Source: Prevotella sp902465605 (GTDB lineage: Bacteria; Bacteroidota; Bacteroidia; Bacteroidales; Bacteroidaceae). Taken from it: a stretch of 53,902 nucleotides of DNA. Below, piece by piece: positions 53,837-53,902 of the stretch. How positions within the stretch are numbered: the stretch's first letter is position 1; the number at the start of each line of letters is the position of its first letter. The notes beneath the pieces were generated by a model. That model had not been told where the DNA came from. It made no database searches and saw only the letters and a list, made by a program, of their open reading frames with translations. The position numbers were made by a program, and so were the translations under genes. The stretch is from the NCBI GenBank assembly GCA_902465605.1, contig CABQNT010000017.1, forward strand, positions 1-53,902, in the 5' to 3' direction.

Positions 53837-53902
53837 ACAGACAAAATGAGACCTCTGCAAAACTCATTGTTCAAAATTTGCTCATTTCATCATATTTTTG
53901 TA

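Overview
The window looks like a chromosomal segment of a Prevotella-type member of the Bacteroidota. The support is two SusC/SusD pairs, Bacteroidota-style lipoproteins, a TonB-dependent thiamine receptor under a TPP riboswitch, and promoters that fit the Bacteroidota form TTTG-N20-TAnnTTTG. Shine-Dalgarno sites are not evident. Species level cannot be settled from the sequence. No rRNA, tRNA, CRISPR array, phage or insertion-sequence transposase was recognised.

Region 1 (about 0.7-26.7 kb, all minus strand) is a large polysaccharide or glycan utilisation locus. Transcription probably starts at a promoter near 26.66 kb. The order is FAD-dependent oxidoreductase, AGE-family epimerase, DUF4434-like protein, SusC, SusD, DUF5018-like surface lipoprotein, GHL10-like lipoprotein, GHL10-metallophosphatase fusion, sialate O-acetylesterase family esterase, second DUF4434-like protein, MFS sugar porter, GH20 hexosaminidase, second SusC and second SusD. 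Gaps are mostly under 75 bp, with ATGA overlaps, so much of it may be one transcript of about 25 kb. A hairpin at 15.85 kb divides it into two halves with parallel contents. GH20, the esterase, the epimerase and the transporter point to an N-acetylhexosamine-containing, possibly O-acetylated, host-type glycan. No sialidase or sialic acid lyase lies in the window.

Region 2 (27.4-38.8 kb, minus strand) is housekeeping. It holds a thiamine salvage operon (TPP riboswitch, TonB receptor, PnuT-like permease, thiamine pyrophosphokinase), dnaA with its own promoter, and a group made of class II ribonucleotide reductase, folB, an N-acetylmuramoyl-L-alanine amidase and an MCE/MlaD protein.

Region 3 (39.0-43.9 kb, plus strand) has a nitroreductase-family gene. 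It is followed by a two-gene envelope operon in which outer-membrane barrel-like modules and coiled coil sit in one protein and the OmpA peptidoglycan-binding domain in the next. A large hairpin near 44.05 kb separates it from the convergent region 4.

Region 4 (44.3-53.3 kb, minus strand) is the most unusual part. It is an operon encoding a vWA-like lipoprotein, a four-helix membrane protein, a tubulin/FtsZ-superfamily-like protein, a 1156-residue protein with an actin/Hsp70-type ATPase core, a coiled-coil protein and a membrane-anchored zinc-ribbon protein. A tubulin-like and an actin-like NTPase side by side with an envelope vWA protein suggests an uncharacterised envelope-linked machine; its function is unknown.

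The intergenic regions carry a recurring family of degenerate repeats with about 22 bp periodicity (27.15, 40.0, 45.2 and 53.65 kb). Two of these share a further conserved block of about 45 bp.
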